Shown: positions 24,254-37,309 of the stretch, one piece after another
How positions within the stretch are numbered: the stretch's first letter is position 1
How the letters are laid out: each line of letters begins with the position of its first letter
Source: Azadirachta indica
Lineage: Eukaryota > Streptophyta > Magnoliopsida > Sapindales > Meliaceae
DNA length: 64,000 nt
Assembly (NCBI GenBank): GCA_022749755.1
Contig: CM040446.1
Coordinates: 585,339 to 649,338, forward strand
Reading direction: 5' to 3'
The notes under the pieces: generated by a model
Told to the model about the DNA's origin: nothing
What the model saw: the letters and a program-made list of their open reading frames with translations, nothing else
Database searches by the model: none
Position numbers and translations under genes: made by a program

Positions 24254-26580
24254 AAAATTATAAGAAATCGTGAGAAATGTTATGTGCTATTTACATGGTT
24301 GACACTTGTCAAAAGAAATTTTAAAACCTTTATCAAATCAATGAATGAATATAAAAGCTAAAATTTTTACTTTGAAGATATGAAAAGACTTGAAAACATC
24401 AAGAAAAAACCCTCTCTTAACTCAGAGTCTCTCTCTAATTATATTTTTTGGCAATTGACTTGATCTCCGAGGGCGTATATAGGAAAATAATTTGGCATCC
24501 CTAACCACATTTTTTTTTGCAAGAAAAAATGAGACTATCTACTACTTGAAGTTTAATATGTAGACAAAGTATCCACGTTATTAAATTGGGCAAAAATTGC
24601 ATCAATAGAAATGACAGTTACACTTGCTTCAATTATTATATAAATGAAAGTATCCACAATAAGCCATATCAAGATAAATTAGTTGATGACCAATTTGATG
24701 ATCTATACATGCAATTAGTAAAACAAATTACAAGGATGTTTCCAATAGAATTAGAATTTATAAAAGTATAAGATATAATTAATTTTTTTTTAAAACAATA
24801 ACGTTATAATAGAAATTTTAGAATGCAATCATGGATAATTATAATAAGAAACTATTTACAAGTAGCCCTTCCTTTACTTATAAAATCCGCCATAAGGTCG
24901 AAGCAGATTATGAAACAACAAGCTTATATTTTTCTTAATTACCAACTACAAATTTAATTAAAAATTCTAAAATAAGCCGCTTATTGGCTTTTCTATAGCC
25001 ACCGCGAACGAAAGTCGACCTTTGGTTGCACTGCATATATATTTGGGTTAATTATATTGTCGTATTCTCACTAGTTAGACTTCTGTTTAATTGATGGGAG
25101 AAAATAAATTAATCACATTCCTCCGGGTTCTAATGTTGCTAGTATTTGAATGACAATTTTTTGTATACCATCTGAAAAGATTTTAGTAATTAATCTAACT
25201 AATACATAATAATTTGTCACGTGAATCTAATTAATAATGTTTACTAGTAGTCTTTGTCGCATAAATCTAATTAATTTATTTTAAAATTAAACTTAAGTTG
25301 GAGGCAATTTATTATATTATTTTAGTGGTATATAAATTTTAAAATATTTTTCCATTTTAAATGATTAGAAACGTTCCTTTATTATATTAATTCTTTTCCT
25401 TAAATATAATATAGAAGTCAGCATTGAAAATTTGGAGTTAGGTTTTATGTGAAGTTATACACGTTAATTAAGAAAAACTCCTTCTAATGCTGGGAACATT
25501 AAATGAATTTGAATGCTCTCGAAACAACAAAAATTATTAATGTAGGACCTTAGGCGTTGTTTAAAAATGTATTCACATCATCAATTCGCGTAACTTAAAA
25601 GATTAGTAAACTGAATTGCCAAATTAAATACTTAAAGATTTTTTAGGGATTAGATGGGTGAGAAACATACCTTGCGAAACAACAAATTTTTGCTCTTATT
25701 ATTTTTCAAATTAAAGACGATTTAAGAGCGTTAAACATATCTCATACCATCTAAACTACAATCCAAATAATATTTAAATATTCAAATGTTAATTTGCAGA
25801 CCTATTCATACATTAAATGGGGAAAATAGCTACCAACAAAGTTCAAAGATGCGTACTTTCTTGATTGCACTGGTATAATGTTTATTATTCTGTTATATAT
25901 TATTCCTTTCATGCGTTAAATATTTAATTGTTTGCTTAAAATAACATTTTGAAATTAAATATATCAATTTATTACTTATGTTAGGATATGTTTATTGTTG
26001 AATCTAATTTAAGTTTAAAATTAAAGTTACAAAAGGGTTCGTTAATGCAAACTTTTCATAATGTTTACTCATTTTTATTACTAATATTTGTTGTTTTTAT
26101 TTTGAAACAATTACAACTTCAAAACTACAAACATCAATTTTAAACTAATGTGCAGAGATATTTCATAATCCGTTCCTCTTCAAATTTAATAGATATTAAA
26201 GAAATACTGAATTAGTTAAAAATTAATAGACATTATATTAAACTGAGCTGAACTTCATGTTGTTTCACGAAACCCTGTTTGAAATCTAATTGTATATATT
26301 CTTATACTGAAAAGACAAAAAAAATAAAGTTTTGAGTTGCATGCTGCAAAAAAGGGGTCAACATTTATTTATTAATTCATCTTTAAAGACCAGTCCAGCC
26401 TTTCGACACAAAATGAAGGAAAACAAAACCTATTCATGAATATTTATTACTTTATTGCAACAGATGCCATTTTAACGATTTAATAGAAGAGATTTTAAAA
26501 CAAAATAATGTTATTAGAAGTGCTACGGCCTTAATTTATTGTAATAAATATTTCAAGACAAGTAACTCCATCTGACGTTC

Positions 26581-26587
26581 TATAAAT
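26581..26587 (+). promoter_or_regulatory. TATA box of gene D
   Basis: TATAAAT lies 89 bp before the ATG at 26670, in the context conserved across the array. Confidence 0.6.
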
Positions 26588-26669
26588 TCCAAACAAATTT
26601 CATCTTCAGAATCACAAATTAAACACATCCCTCCGGTTCATACAATACTTACAGCAAAATAGTTTTCTG

Positions 26670-27284
26670 ATGGCGAAAATATCATCACCAAATACAGGTT
26701 CTATGATGTTGGTTGTGGCTTGTATAGCAATATTGGCCTCAACCGGACTAGCGCAGTTCAAGCCAGCACCACCATTCATCCAAATACCAGGATTATTACC
26801 ACATATAGAAGGCGCTGATGAATGCTGGGAATCCCTTAGAAGCATTCCAGGTTGCTTCAGAGAGATTAACGAGTCACTTTCCCACGGCCAAATTGGAAAA
26901 ATTGGTCCCGTCTGCTGCAGCGCCATTAATCAAGTCAATGACAGTTGCTGGCCTAAGATGTTCCCATTAAATCCATTTTTCCCTCCACTGCTGAAGAATT
27001 TCTGTGCTGCACCCTCACCTCAAGCAGCACTGTTAAATGAGACTGAGATTACAGAATGCTGGAAACCTATTAGAAAAACAGAAGGGTGTGCTTTAGAGAT
27101 TTATAAAGCACTCACCAGTGGGCAAATTTTCAGTGGTATTGGCCCTGCTTGCTGCAAGGTTTTCACTGAAATCAATGACAAGTGTTGGCCCAAGATGTTC
27201 CCATTTAATCCCCTCTTCCCTCCATTGTTGAAAACCACCTGTGCTAAGGTTGTCGAAGATACACCGGCACCCAAGGCAGTTTGA
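26670..27284 (+). CDS. Gene D: secreted two-domain prolamin-like protein, 204 aa
   Basis: Intact, single exon, linker-less class. The signal peptide spans residues 1-29 (MMLVVACIAILASTGLAQ). Domain 1 cysteines are 52, 62, 82, 83, 93 and 112; domain 2 cysteines are 130, 140, 161, 162, 172 and 191. It differs from gene B by only a few residues: KISS for KILS, ACIAILAS for VSIAILVS, and SPQ for STQ. The 3' flank is also shared, with AATAAA at 27418-27423. Four of the changes lie in or next to the signal peptide, and the two domains are essentially identical, which suggests recent duplication or conversion. The Copia insertion sits about 2.4 kb upstream, well outside the conserved proximal promoter. 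Confidence 0.9.
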   Translation: MAKISSPNTGSMMLVVACIAILASTGLAQFKPAPPFIQIPGLLPHIEGADECWESLRSIPGCFREINESLSHGQIGKIGPVCCSAINQVNDSCWPKMFPLNPFFPPLLKNFCAAPSPQAALLNETEITECWKPIRKTEGCALEIYKALTSGQIFSGIGPACCKVFTEINDKCWPKMFPFNPLFPPLLKTTCAKVVEDTPAPKAV

Positions 27285-27959
27285 ACAAGCTCCAATTCCA
27301 TCCAAGGCCTAACTAGAGCACATCAATTCTATCTTTGTTAGTTTTGTTTTTAGGCGTTATTAATTCTTATAGAATTAGAATGGATTAGTAATTTAGGAGT
27401 ATGATCTGATTCTTCATAATAAATATGTTCGGTTATGTACAAGAACTTACTTTATCATTAATTTTGTTCACCATTATTTATTATTAATAATTTAAATAAA
27501 AAACTATTTTTAAAAAAAAACATATATATTTTTCACTATTCTCATAATTATATCAAATATATTTTCACCATTTTTAAAAATATTTGAGGTAAAATCTTCT
27601 CAAGCTTTATAGGAGGTGCAATAAAAGTCAATCAAATTAGTCATAATTTATCATAATCAATCAAATATTACAAGAATATATTCCAAAAATTATCTCAGTT
27701 TCATTTCCTTTAGTATTTAGTTTTTAATGATATTACAAAATATTACAATATGTACACACACATATATGAGAAGAATCAGTAGCCTCTTAGAATTATATGG
27801 TTTTTACATCTTTTATTAGCCTTTATATTAAGAATATATGAAGAGTTTAATTTTTCTTTTTTAATACACCCTAAGCCAATGCTCAGAGCAATGTTATTAG
27901 ATAATAAAAAGAGAGCATTAAATACAGTGAAGCACAAAAAGGCTCGAACAAATCAAGAA
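27285..27959 (+). other. 3' flank of gene D
   Basis: This matches 10882-11589 behind gene B, including the poly(A) signal (27418-27423) and the AT-rich insert with a CA run. No gene is seen. Confidence 0.6.
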
Positions 27960-28205
27960 TGGAGAGATTACGTAATTTCCACTAGGTAATAACAAAGCTC
28001 CACAGCGAAAGCAACGGAGGAGAGTCCCACCAACAGAGAGAGGGGCAACTAAGCCCTAAGTTTGCCATGGAATCTGCGACATTATTGTTTTCCTATAGGT
28101 ATGGCTAAAACGAAATTCAATTTGTTAAGGAGATGCTTATTATAACCAGCGATTTGCAAGTAAACCAGGAGGAGCTAAAGAGTGATCTATCGAGTGTTGA
28201 ATCAC
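27960..28205 (-). mobile_element. LINE RNase H fragment ending at a recombination junction
   Basis: This matches 11580-11815. Minus-strand text DHSLAPPGLLANRWL corresponds to the LINE RNase H tail. At about 28205 the homology switches, within a few bases, from LINE to Copia gag sequence, producing a chimeric open frame (28343-28140). Confidence 0.7.
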
Positions 28206-29509
28206 AATTAGAAATATACTGATCGAGCTCTTAGCACATCTGGTAAAGCTTGCATAGAATCTGATATTGGTGTGACAAATCAGTGGCAGTATACCGATGA
28301 CCAAAAAAGTCCCACAATGCTTTGGCTGTCTCAAATTTCTCAAATTGTAGATGGATAAAAGTGATAGATGTATTACGGAACCACATAATTATTTGATGAT
28401 TTTTATTGTCCCACTCTTTTAAGCGATCAACGAACGTTTGATCAGTTTTTTCATCAGTTTTTATAGGTTCAGTGATATGGCCAATAACATATCGCTAAAG
28501 ATGAAGTCCTTTGAAGAAACTGGACATTGCTTGATCCTATAAAACATAATTATATCCATCTAACTGGATATGAATAAGGTGAGATACATCTAATTTATCC
28601 ATGATTTGAGAGAAACAAGAATTAGGAAATAGTTGAAAAACTATTTGATCAAAGAACAGTCGAATGAATTGGCACTTTGGTTTGACTGTTACAATGGGTG
28701 GTTGGAAATAAAGCACAAAGGCAACAGGCAGGATGCTTGGCTCGTCCTAAGTTAATTGGAAGAGGCGGTGAGAATTCATTCATCGAAGACGTTGGCGGAG
28801 CAAAGGCAGTGCATACAGTTCTAACCCAGAGTCGACTACGACAATGGAATGTTAGAAATGGCAAAATGAGACTAAAGGAACGATGGTCAGTGCGTTCTGA
28901 GTCGAAAGACGGTGGCAATGAGGGTTCACTTGCCGGGAATATGTCAGATCAAAGCATGATAGAACAAAAAAATGGCTCTCTTTTTGTAGGCTAATGGTGG
29001 CATGTGTGAGGATATAGAGACCACAAACAGATTGGCCGGCAAACTCTGATGCTGTGGGAACATATGGTGCTACAAAAAGAAGGCTGGTTGTGGCAGCCGC
29101 GTGTGAGTCACACGCGTGGATAAGGACGGTGGCGCGTGGAGTCCACGCACGGCTGAGGAGAGCGACAGATAGTGAGTCTTGCGGATAGTGTAGAAAGACA
29201 GAATTTCAAACTAAATATCAGAAGGAAAACCAATATTGAAACGAAGCCAAATCTGGTTCTGATACCATATGAAGAAATTGATTCTTATTTCTTAAATAAG
29301 TTTAGTACAATAGTATGCTTTATATTAGCTTTACAAAACAATATATAAGAAAACAAATAATATGTAATTATGTACAATATTTATGGAAAGAAATCAAAGT
29401 AATGAAAACAGAAGGAATCATAGTAAATAAGGAAAAGTTGTTAATAATATTGACTAACAAAATCAAGGAAAGAAATCATCTTGATTTCATTAATCAATTA
29501 TTATTAACC
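28206..29509 (-). mobile_element. Truncated Copia: 5' LTR, leader and N-terminal gag
   Basis: This is the 5' portion of the same Copia family as 45675-50854. The 5' LTR is 29270-29509, the PBS complement (gataccat) is just left of 29270, a GC-richer leader spans about 28620-29260, and gag starts at about 28602. Gag is cut off at 28205. The leader holds two palindromes, 29098-29116 and 29134-29148. Everything downstream of gag is missing because of the junction with LINE sequence. Confidence 0.8.
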
Positions 29510-30277
29510 ATTGTTATTCAAAATTTTAATTTTAAGAAATTCAGAATCCAAAACTCCAACATAAAAGGGCCAGAAAATTAGCATAATTAGAACATTGGAA
29601 AGATAGTATTAGAATATGCATCTAAAAATCCATCTAAATAAAAAATCAAGTCCAATGAAATACAAACAATAAAGCTCACAAATTTTATTTTAATTAAGCC
29701 ACTATAAAAAACTAACTCCTAGTAAAGTTACAAAAAAGATGAAGCCTAAAGCATACCTGATGCGCTCTCCCAACAAGTTGCAAATTTCTTGATTGATATT
29801 AGGTAAATAGAAATCTAGTATCAACAAAATATTTTAATTAAAAAATCAAAATTATATTACCCAAAGTATTGTGAACCAAAGTGAAAAATTTTTGAAATGT
29901 TGATAGGAGCCATTTTTTTTCGAAATGTTGATTACAGTGAGGTTTAACTATCATAACATTCATAATCAAAATGATAATTTTATTCATAATCATAATAATG
30001 CCATGAGGACCTATAATTTAAGTTATTTGAAATTATATAAATCATCAGTTTCTCCAGCAAAATCAATATATAGATATACATATGTATACACACGACTCAA
30101 AATAATCAAATATAATATTGGTCACCTGGTTTGCCCCCATTATACATGTTACTTTCAGCCGGTTCCACTCTATATATCTAGAATATTAAACAATAAAAAA
30201 AAAATTATAAAGAAGAAGAATTTTAAGAAAATTTATTATTGTATTCAGAATGATTAGTTAATTAAATAATTAATTAC

Positions 30278-31321
30278 CTTGATCTTGGGATTTCTCTGTT
30301 TAAGACATTGGGCAACACCGGCTAGAGTTTCTCCGGTACCAATTCCCATCACAAAAATGTCTACTTCTTCCTTGAGTAGCATCCCATATTTCAGGACCCG
30401 TAGTCATTATATGTGCCTAGTTAATAATAATTTCAAAAGACTAAGATAATTAATCTAACAATAAATAATTAAAGTCTTGAATGTATTAATTAATAATTTG
30501 TTGGGTACGATACCTCAGTATTGGCGTGATTTTCAAAAGGCTTGAGAATGTGAGAATTTGGTGTTAACTTATAGAGCTTTTCAGCGACCGTAATAGCTCC
30601 GTTCACTCCTTTGGCGGGGTCAGTAAGGACTACTTTAGCTCCAAATGCTTTCATTGCAACTCCTGTTTCAGTGCCTGTATTTTTAGGCATTGCTGCAAAT
30701 TACCTTATAACCTTTCAGCGCTCCCATAAACCCCAAGCTTATTCCAGAGTTTCCTGACGTTGGCTCTATTATTGTTGTCTAATAATGCAATTCAACATAA
30801 GTTAGCTAGCTAATAATTATCAATTACTTCTGCGTACTGAAAGTCAGCAAATTACCTCTCCAGGAGTAATTTCGCCTCTTATTTCTGCATCTTTGATCAT
30901 GAACAACGCTGCCCTGGTTGGTAGAAAATATAATATAAGGAGATAAAATTGATTTCTTTAGTGTGTGATGTGATCGATGTTAATTAACAATACCAAAAGA
31001 GTGAAAAATTAAGAGTGAAAGAGAGACCTGGCTTTGTTGCTTTTAGTAGGCAGGAACATCTCTTGCTTCGCAACAACAGTAGCTACACATCCTCGAGTGA
31101 CTTTGTTAAGTTTTACAAGGGGAGTTGCTGTAATGAGCTGACCGTCGAGAAAACAGAAAACATTATTATCTTATCAATTTAAAATAGAAGTATAATATTA
31201 ATATGCATGCATGCATGATAAAAGAATTGAATTGTAGATGAGAGATTAGTAATTACCTTAGAAGCATCTTTCTTGACCTTGTACTTATAGAAAGCCACTG
31301 GTTATGTTGCTCGGTCGCCAT
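30278..31321 (-). pseudogene. Cysteine synthase/cyanoalanine synthase-like pseudogene, copy 1
   Basis: Five exons with GT..AG borders are visible on the minus strand: 31257-31321, 31028-31137, 30856-30913, 30514-30778 and 30278-30416. Together they resemble the N-terminal two thirds of a plant PLP-dependent cysteine synthase family enzyme (TPLVKLNKVTRGC, EPTSGNSGISLGFMGALKGY, AFGAKVVLTDPAKGV). It has a 1-nt deletion in exon 1, an extra A in exon 4 and a 1-nt insertion in exon 5 (shared with copy 2). The final exons are absent: 0.77 kb further on lies the Copia LTR. The PLP-lysine region reads PTKSNKARA and the phosphate loop GIGTGETLAG, both unlike the family norm. It is non-functional. Confidence 0.85.
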
Positions 31322-33263
31322 TAATGGAGGATTGGATTGGTGTTGGGATATATTCAAACACCACCGATTCTGTCAGTTTTAGTTCCAGGAGATAAGGTGA
31401 ATACACTTACAAAGAGTTAGCACGCAAGCACTCTCCTTTTATAACGACAACGGGGATACATATTCTTCTTTTTAATATTAGACATATTAAGATAAAGAAA
31501 ATTTTATTCTATTAAATCAAAGTTATTTTATTTTATTTTATGCTATTACTAAATAGCCAAGCTGCCAACTTTACAAATAAAACATTTAGGATAATTTGAT
31601 TTATTTGCACCCTAAAATCTATTTTGAATACTCCTTTAGTTGAACCATTTAAAAAAAATATTCAAGAATTAAGATTTACTCTATATATCTTTGTAAGTGT
31701 CTAAAAGACCTTAATTATAATTTTTTTTTATATGTATCTTAATTTTTTCTGTTCGCTAATAAAGATATTCATCAAACACTAGTAGTTTTTATTTTTTACA
31801 TAGAATTTTAAAAATTAATTAAAATAAAAAATTAATAATTTTAATAAAGAAAAAGTTCTATATTGTTATGTAGTATATAGTTTTCTATAGAGGTTTAAAA
31901 AAAAATTTTAATTAATGATATTATAATTTTCCATAACTTATGGACAGGTCTTACGATCTAAAGTCATGTAATAGCTATAGAATTTAAATATTTATTTTAT
32001 TGTGGAAGAATGGGTGTAAAAAAAAATATATTAACTGTGCTTATATAATAAATGACACAATCAATATTTTTCTAATAAATAGTTTTTAAAAGTACAAGTA
32101 TTTAAATTAAATTTTGTGGTGCAAATAGATCTACTAAATATTCATAAATTTTTTTTTGTTATAGCCTCTTCACAAAAGGCTTAGAGAAAATTTATTAACA
32201 CTCAATATTCAGGTTATTCACTACAAATGAGTAATTGAATTATATGTATGTATGTATAATTATGCAATAACAATAAGCTTCTTTTCCTTCCTAACTAAGA
32301 AAAGGCAATCAAATAATCTAAATTATTTCAAAAGGGAATCTCATCAATATCTTATTTTTTGAAATGATCGAATAATCAACTCCATTTATGTCAACATCCT
32401 TCAATGAAAATGCAATTTGGAGTGATTACTTCACCTTTATCTTGTTCAATCTAAAATGTTTACTTCACCCTTTTTCTAAATCTTTACCTGATTTGTTCTC
32501 TACTTGTGTTTGCATAACAGGACTACACAAATTGTAAAATTCAATCATCAACTTTTAATTTAATTATATACTTTACCCTTTAATCCAAAACTTCACATAC
32601 CTTGTTCTTTAACTTTCCATGTGACTTGAGTAGACACAAGCTATAAGCATTATTTTTTTAGTATCTTAATTTGGATAAAAGCAATCTTATCTATTTGAAA
32701 TTAAGGAAAGAATCCAATGAAAAAGAAGAATGATATCTATTAGTTGATTTGCTAATTTAATTCTGCTTTTTAATAATCAGAATATGATGTTAATTTGTTT
32801 GCTTTTTTTTTGTTAACTAAATGCTTATTATTGTAGAAGTTACATAAAGATATTCTAAGAGAAATTAACGTATACCCGTGAGATTTTACAAAAAATGCAG
32901 AAATACCAATTTTTGAGGATGTGGATATATACATTTTTGTGCTTGAAGAAATAGATAGACATCCATTGACCTAGTGAAAATCAAACTTCCGTTAGTTTGA
33001 TTAGGTATGATATTGATATTTTTGTTCCAGAACTTTAGTAGAATAAAAATTCGGGATGTAGTTTTTCTAATTTTAAAATTAATCTATATTATTCATATTA
33101 TACTAGTAGAGATGGCAATAGTTCACGGATGCCAGTCTTTAGTTTTTTGTCCTGGACCAAGATTCCCTGTTCCTACCTTGCGCTATTTGATCCCTTTTCT
33201 CTTTATAAAATAAAAGTTTGGATTTTACAAATTTTTAAGATCATTAATTAGTTTAGGATACTT

Positions 33264-33363
33264 AAAAAAATAATTTTATAATAATTTAATAGCACTGGAC
33301 TCAATACAAATTTAAAAAAATAATTTTATAATAATTTAATAGCACTGGACTCAATACAAATTT
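33264..33363. repeat. 50-bp tandem duplication
   Basis: Two consecutive 50-bp units (taattttataataatttaat...caatacaaat) with exact period 50. The equivalent site in copy 2 (54579-54640) has a single unit. Confidence 0.9.
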
Positions 33364-33416
33364 TATAAATACATCAAATTTATTGGTCCAAATACATATT
33401 TAAAATATTTAAGAAA

Positions 33417-33553
33417 CATGCCCTTTGGACGTAGCTGAAGTGGTTTCGGAGTATACCTAATGCTTTCGACCCATCTTTTAAGAGGTCAAACTTTAGTGTT
33501 TTGTGGGTTAGGTTACTTCCCGCCAAATTTTTTTTTTTAAGATTAAAAAAATG
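33417..33553 (+). mobile_element. SINE-like element with 11-bp target duplication
   Basis: A 137-bp insert is bounded by perfect 11-bp direct repeats TATTTAAGAAA (33406-33416 and 33554-33564). Near the start it has TAGCTGAAGTGG, a good match to the tRNA-type A box (TRGCNNARYNGG). A weaker B-box-like gaggtcaaactt follows about 50 bp later, and it ends in a T run. Length, A box, tail and target duplication fit a plant tRNA-derived SINE. Confidence 0.65.
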
Positions 33554-36500
33554 TATTTAAGAAAAATAAGTTCCTACAATTATTAGTTTCTCATTAACAT
33601 AAAGTATGCACAATTCTCAATTCTCATCAAATCTTATCATATAAATATGTTGCTCACGTATTTCCAGCCATGATAATCGTACAAATTAATTTTTCTATTA
33701 AATAAAAAATTATTGGTTATGTTATTACTGAATTTCATAGTCAATCTACCAATTTTATAAATAAACCTTTATGATTAGTTGGTTTAACTATTTGCACGCT
33801 AAAATCTATGTTGAGTACTCTTTTACTCCTCAACCACTTAACAAAAAACTTAAAAATTAAAATTTATCCTATATACCTTTATATGCGTCTAAATGACCTT
33901 AATTAAAATACTTTTTTATTATGTATCTTAACTTTTTCTATTCACTAATAAAACTATTCGTCAAACACCAATAATTTTTATTTTCAAAATAAAAATAAAA
34001 ATTATAAAATTAATTAAAATAAAAAATTAAGTATATAATGTTTTGTAGGCATTTAAAATTTTTTTAATTCGTGATATTACAGTTTTCTATAACGTATGGA
34101 CAGATCTTAGGATTTAAAATCACGTAATAGTGATAGAATTTGCATATTATTATTTACTGTGGAGAAATAGGTGCAAAAAAGTAATTGTCTTTAATATGAT
34201 AAATTACGCAATGATATTTTTGTGATAGAATTTTTTTTAAAAGTACGAGCATTCAAGTAAATTTTAAGGTGCAAATAGATCCACTAATATTCATATTATT
34301 CAATACAAATAAATAATTAAATTATATACGTATACATAATTATTTTATTTTGTTTAATTTTATGTTATATTATTCGTAAAAGTCATAGTCAAACTGCCAA
34401 TTTTCTATGTGATAGACTTTTTCCTTTTAAAATAAAAATTTCAAAATTAATTAAAAATAAAAATATTAATCTTTAAGGAAGGAAAGTTGTACATTTTTAT
34501 GTAATATAATGTTTTCTATAAATGTCTGAAGTTTTAAATCCATGATATTATAGTTTTTATAGCCTATGGATAGATCTAGGATCTAAAATCATGTAGTAAT
34601 TATAAAATTTCGCATGTTACTATTTATTATGCAGAAATAGGCATTAAAAAGTAATTTTCCTTATAAAAAAAATAAATTTCCTTAATATATATAATACATT
34701 ACAGAATTGGTATTTTTGTAATACATTTTTTAATTGAAATATGAGTATTCAAAGTAAATCTTATATAAATAATTATTCAACAATAATAAGCTTCTTTTCT
34801 TCCTAACTAGGTAAGGAAGCTTCTTTCCTTCCTAATTAGTAAAAGATAGTGAATTATTCAAAAGGAGAATCTTATCATTATCATGTTTTGTGATTTATTA
34901 AATAGTCAAATTAATTTGTTTCAAAATGCTTCAATGAAAATTTAATTTGGAGTGATTACTTTACCTTTATCTTGTTCATTATAAAATGATTACTTCAACT
35001 TTTTTCTAAATCTTTTCATGCCTTATTATTTACTTGTGTTTGTGATTTTGCTATTGAGACTGTAAAATTAAACCATGAATTATATATTTACATTTACCTT
35101 TGTTTTAAAACTTTACATAACTTGGTTTTTACTTTTGTTTGTGTGACTTGACTACACAAGTAGTAAGCCCTACTTTAGTAATTTAATTTGATTATCTAAA
35201 GGCAAATTTTTTACTAGAAATTAAGAAAAGAACCAGAAAGAACAATCACATTTGTTAGCCGATTGCCAATTTAAGTCTTTTTTTAAAAATAAAAACATGA
35301 TCTTAATAGAAGTTATATAAAGATATTTTAGAATAATTTATCATCGACCCTAAAATTTGGAAAAATTACAAATGCCGTCATTCTTAAGAAGGTTGGGATA
35401 GATGTACCGTTTTAAACTCATGCTTTAGAATAATTTAAACAATAATTTTATAAGAAATTAGTAGTATTGAACTCACTAGAAATTTTATAGAAAAATACCA
35501 AATTTATTGGTTTAAATAGATATTTAAAGTTTTTCAAAAAAATCAATCCCTATAATTCTCAATTTTTCATTAACATCAATTACCCACAATTCTCAATTTT
35601 GGTCAAATCTTATAATATAAATCAGTTATTCATTTCTTCTCAACAATAATAATCATACAAAGAAATTTTTTGTACATCAAATTACCAATTCACTTATTTT
35701 GACAAAAAATTACTAAAAATAAACAATGGATTTCTAATATTTAATAAAAATTAAATAACTGAAAATAATCATGACTTTCGTGGATACAATTTATTTAATA
35801 TTACAACTTATAATAATTATGTTAGAATAAAATATCAAATTTGATTTATACATGTTCTCCAAATTTTTTCACTAATTTATAAAAATAAAAAAATAAATAT
35901 TTTCATTACTTATTTTGAATCATTTTAATTTATAAATAAGTATTAGTTTAAAATAATTAAACATATTCATAAATTATAGCTCCAATTCTTAATAAAATTG
36001 ACCAAAAATAGTACAGAAAATATATTAAAGAATTTTAAAATTTTATATTTCTTATCAATTTTGCAGAAAAACTTTTTTTTTTTTTGGGTAAACGAGGAAC
36101 CAAAATAGTGAAAAAAAATATATTTTGGAGTTCCTTTTTGTCTTTCTTAATTTTATATTACTATATTAAAATAAATTAAATAATTGCCTATAAATTGTTC
36201 ATTTTGTTTAATATCAACTGGTTATTTTTATTCTCTGAAAATTTATGGTTCTGATAATTAAACATTATTTATTCTATTAATGTGTTGTTTTGTGAATGAT
36301 TGAATAATGAAATTAATTTATTGCCACATGCTCAATGAGAATTCAATTTTTGGATTGATCACTTTGCCTTTATCTTATTCAATTTGAAATTGTTAGTTCA
36401 CTCATTTCTCTAAATCTTTAAAAAACTTGTTATTTGGTTGTGTTTGTGTGACTTAAGTACACAAACTGTAAAATTGAATTTGCACTGATTAATTTTAAGA

Positions 36501-37309
36501 GTTATTTTTATATTTGTCTCTACATATATTAACAATCTTTACATATAACTTGAGTTGTAAGTTATCAAAAGTGTCCCTCTTAATTTCAAATCACCATTAA
36601 ACATAACAATATTAGGAGTAATAAAAGAATTGTTTAGCTTCAATTTTCAAAAAAAAAAAAAAAAAGGAAGAAAAAAGAAATAAGCATTTGAGCCATGTGA
36701 AATATGAGTTTTCCCGATTTTAATTCTATCAAACATTATTCTATATTTGCTATAGTTGATGGAGAGAAGAAAAATAAAAATTTATTTATTTATTCATTAT
36801 TTATTTTCTTAAATAGTAAAATCATAAATTTTAACGTATAATACAATATAAGATATAATAATAATTGGTTTATTAATTTTATTAAATTAGCTAATATCAC
36901 AAATAAGGTTAATTGTTTGTCTAATATGAAATTTTATTTCAATATAGGTATTCAAAGTACTATTTATGTGGCAAGTAACCTCACCCCTTTTCTTAGGAGA
37001 TACAATGCTTACCACGTTTACCCAAAGTGAATACAAAGGTTGGGCGACAACAACAAGGGTGTTGGCTTTTTTTTTTTTTTTTTTTTTCTTTTGGGAAATA
37101 AACCTTGTAAAAGTATGGCAGAATCAACACAACTAAACAACTAAACAATATTCATTTTAAAAAAATAAGTTCCTATAAATCTTAATTTCTCATTAACTTA
37201 AAGTTTTTGGAGATTTAAACAAGAGATCACGAGGTCAAATCTCTAGCACTACGTCGAATTTATATTTATTTTAAAATATAAGTTTTTTTCCTCAAGGAAT
37301 TTTAAATTA

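Larger units (their letters stand above)
18905..26669 (+). repeat. Upstream unit of gene D, interrupted by a Copia element
   Basis: The unit occupies 18905-20183 and 24254-26669; the 4.07-kb Copia derivative lies between. The flanks read ggtaaagttat on the left and aaaattataag on the right. Uninterrupted units read ggcaaaattataag, so the insertion site is visible. A 61-codon open frame at 24586-24771 (PYQDKLVDDQFDDLYMQLVK) is stopped in the other units. Confidence 0.85.
31322..37309. other. AT-rich non-coding region with diverged internal repeats
   Basis: There is no gene across about 6 kb. The text is internally repetitive: a landmark like tttggagtgattactt...cctttatctt recurs near 32415, 34945 and 36350. 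A block beginning near ctatatatctttgtaagtgtctaaa at 31690 recurs diverged near 33880. Homopolymer runs occur at 36644-36665 (A) and 37068-37087 (T). The insertion of a SINE-like element is listed separately. It may be old decayed LTR material, but I see no protein or terminal signature. Confidence 0.6.

Noticed and set aside
26612..26926. Minus-strand 104-codon open frame repeated across genes B, D and E
   Set aside because: It lies antisense inside the prolamin-like genes. It is conserved only because the sense coding sequence is conserved, and it shows no domain of its own.
27093..27305. Minus-strand open frames over domain 2 (also at 10690 and 61540)
   Set aside because: These are shadows of domain 2 on the opposite strand.
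28649..28994. Open frames on both strands in the GC-rich Copia leader
   Set aside because: They sit between PBS and gag, overlap on both strands and differ between the two leader copies. Leader sequence explains them.
33417..33553. A functional tRNA gene
   Set aside because: Only the A box is good. No cloverleaf or proper B box can be drawn, and target duplications show an inserted SINE-like element instead.
31322..37309. CRISPR-like or satellite array
   Set aside because: The repeats are long, diverged and few, in AT-rich plant DNA; there are no short regular repeats with spacers.
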